Assembly (NCBI GenBank): GCA_025454095.1
Contig: JALOPC010000125.1
Location: forward strand, 1-5,424
DNA from: Syntrophales bacterium
GTDB taxonomy: Bacteria; Desulfobacterota; Syntrophia; Syntrophales; UBA2192
DNA: 5,424 bases
Direction of reading: 5' to 3'
Positions 5,189-5,424 of the stretch are shown here, piece by piece (the stretch's first letter is position 1; every line of letters starts with the position of its first letter). The notes beneath the pieces are model-generated. The model was not told where the DNA came from. It was given only the letters and a program-made list of their open reading frames with translations, and searched no databases. The translations under genes were made by a program, and so were the position numbers.

Positions 5189-5424
5189 ATGCGACCGACA
5201 TCGATCCTGATCATCGCCGTCACCCTCCTGGCGGCCGTCTCGATGGGTCCGGAGCCGGCCCGGGGGCAGGCGAAGGACATCGAGACACTGGCCCGCGAAA
5301 GGGCCCACCACACCAATCCGGGCTTTCGCAACCCCTGGATGCCGGATGAAGGGGCGGGCAGCACCCTGCGGCTTCTCGAGTGGAAGATCAGTTCCAACCC
5401 CTACAGGAAAGACAAGCGGCAGCG
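5189..5424 (+). CDS. Exported protein, probable metallo-beta-lactamase-fold hydrolase (N-terminal part, cut by window edge)
   Basis: Only 78 residues are present. A signal peptide is clear: MRPTS, hydrophobic ILIIAVTLLAAVSM, then cleavage probably near ARG|QAKD (about 26). The mature start has HHTNPGFRNPWMPDE (about 40-54) and LRLLEWKISSNPYRK (about 60-74). The 'HH-x-GFRNPW ... LxWxx' layout is what I recall from the N-terminal lead-in of RomA/NAPE-PLD-like MBL-fold hydrolases, just before their first metal motif. The diagnostic HxHxDH motif lies beyond the window, so the family call is inference. It starts 44 bases after the phosphoesterase stop with its own good Shine-Dalgarno sequence and is probably co-transcribed with it. 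Confidence 0.65.
   Translation, partial: MRPTSILIIAVTLLAAVSMGPEPARGQAKDIETLARERAHHTNPGFRNPWMPDEGAGSTLRLLEWKISSNPYRKDKRQ

Noticed and set aside
3042..5201. A 719-residue minus-strand open frame across the phosphoesterase gene and the hexosaminidase gene
   Set aside because: It is antisense to the phosphoesterase and out of frame with the hexosaminidase. Its composition is Arg/Gly/Pro-rich low-complexity, typical of shadow frames in GC-rich DNA, and the two real genes have full family motifs.

Overview
The window is GC-rich with tightly packed genes. The codon choice, the gene repertoire and a C5T3/A3G5 intergenic hairpin of a kind I recall from such genomes suggest a Gram-negative bacterium of the Desulfobacterota ('deltaproteobacterial') type. 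This is an inference from style; no 16S or marker gene is present. There are seven protein genes, two of them cut by the window edges. I see no tRNA, rRNA, CRISPR array or insertion sequence.

Left block (bases 1-2337, minus strand): a probable three-gene unit read right to left. It starts with an exported UshA/CD73-type metallophosphatase/5'-nucleotidase. This overlaps by 4 bases (ATGA) a 72-residue uncharacterised protein that looks like a small beta-grasp (ThiS/MoaD-like) fold. A 99-base gap with a compound hairpin follows, then a FAD-dependent oxidoreductase of the geranylgeranyl-reductase type that runs off the left edge.

Middle (2338-4177): a 164-base divergent spacer carries a good sigma70-like promoter. 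Its -35 box sits in a perfect 6-bp inverted repeat. It drives a plus-strand DUF4337-type membrane protein with three predicted helices and a charged central region. That gene ends tail-to-tail, with a 7-base overlap, on a minus-strand GH3 beta-N-acetylhexosaminidase (NagZ-like) that carries a signal peptide.

Right block (4178-5424, plus strand): a second divergent spacer with a candidate promoter leads into an exported calcineurin-like (purple-acid-phosphatase-like) phosphoesterase, best started at a TTG codon. After 44 bases comes the N-terminus of another exported protein, probably a metallo-beta-lactamase-fold hydrolase. Its ribosome binding site is the last G-run of a four-run G-quadruplex motif.

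Four of the seven products (5'-nucleotidase, hexosaminidase, phosphoesterase, MBL-like protein) have predicted export signals and all are hydrolases. The theme is therefore periplasmic or envelope hydrolysis and salvage of nucleotides, phosphate esters and muropeptide sugars. I see no defence or mobile system. The least explained items are the small coupled protein, the hairpin repeat, the operator-like palindrome and the G-quadruplex over a ribosome binding site.
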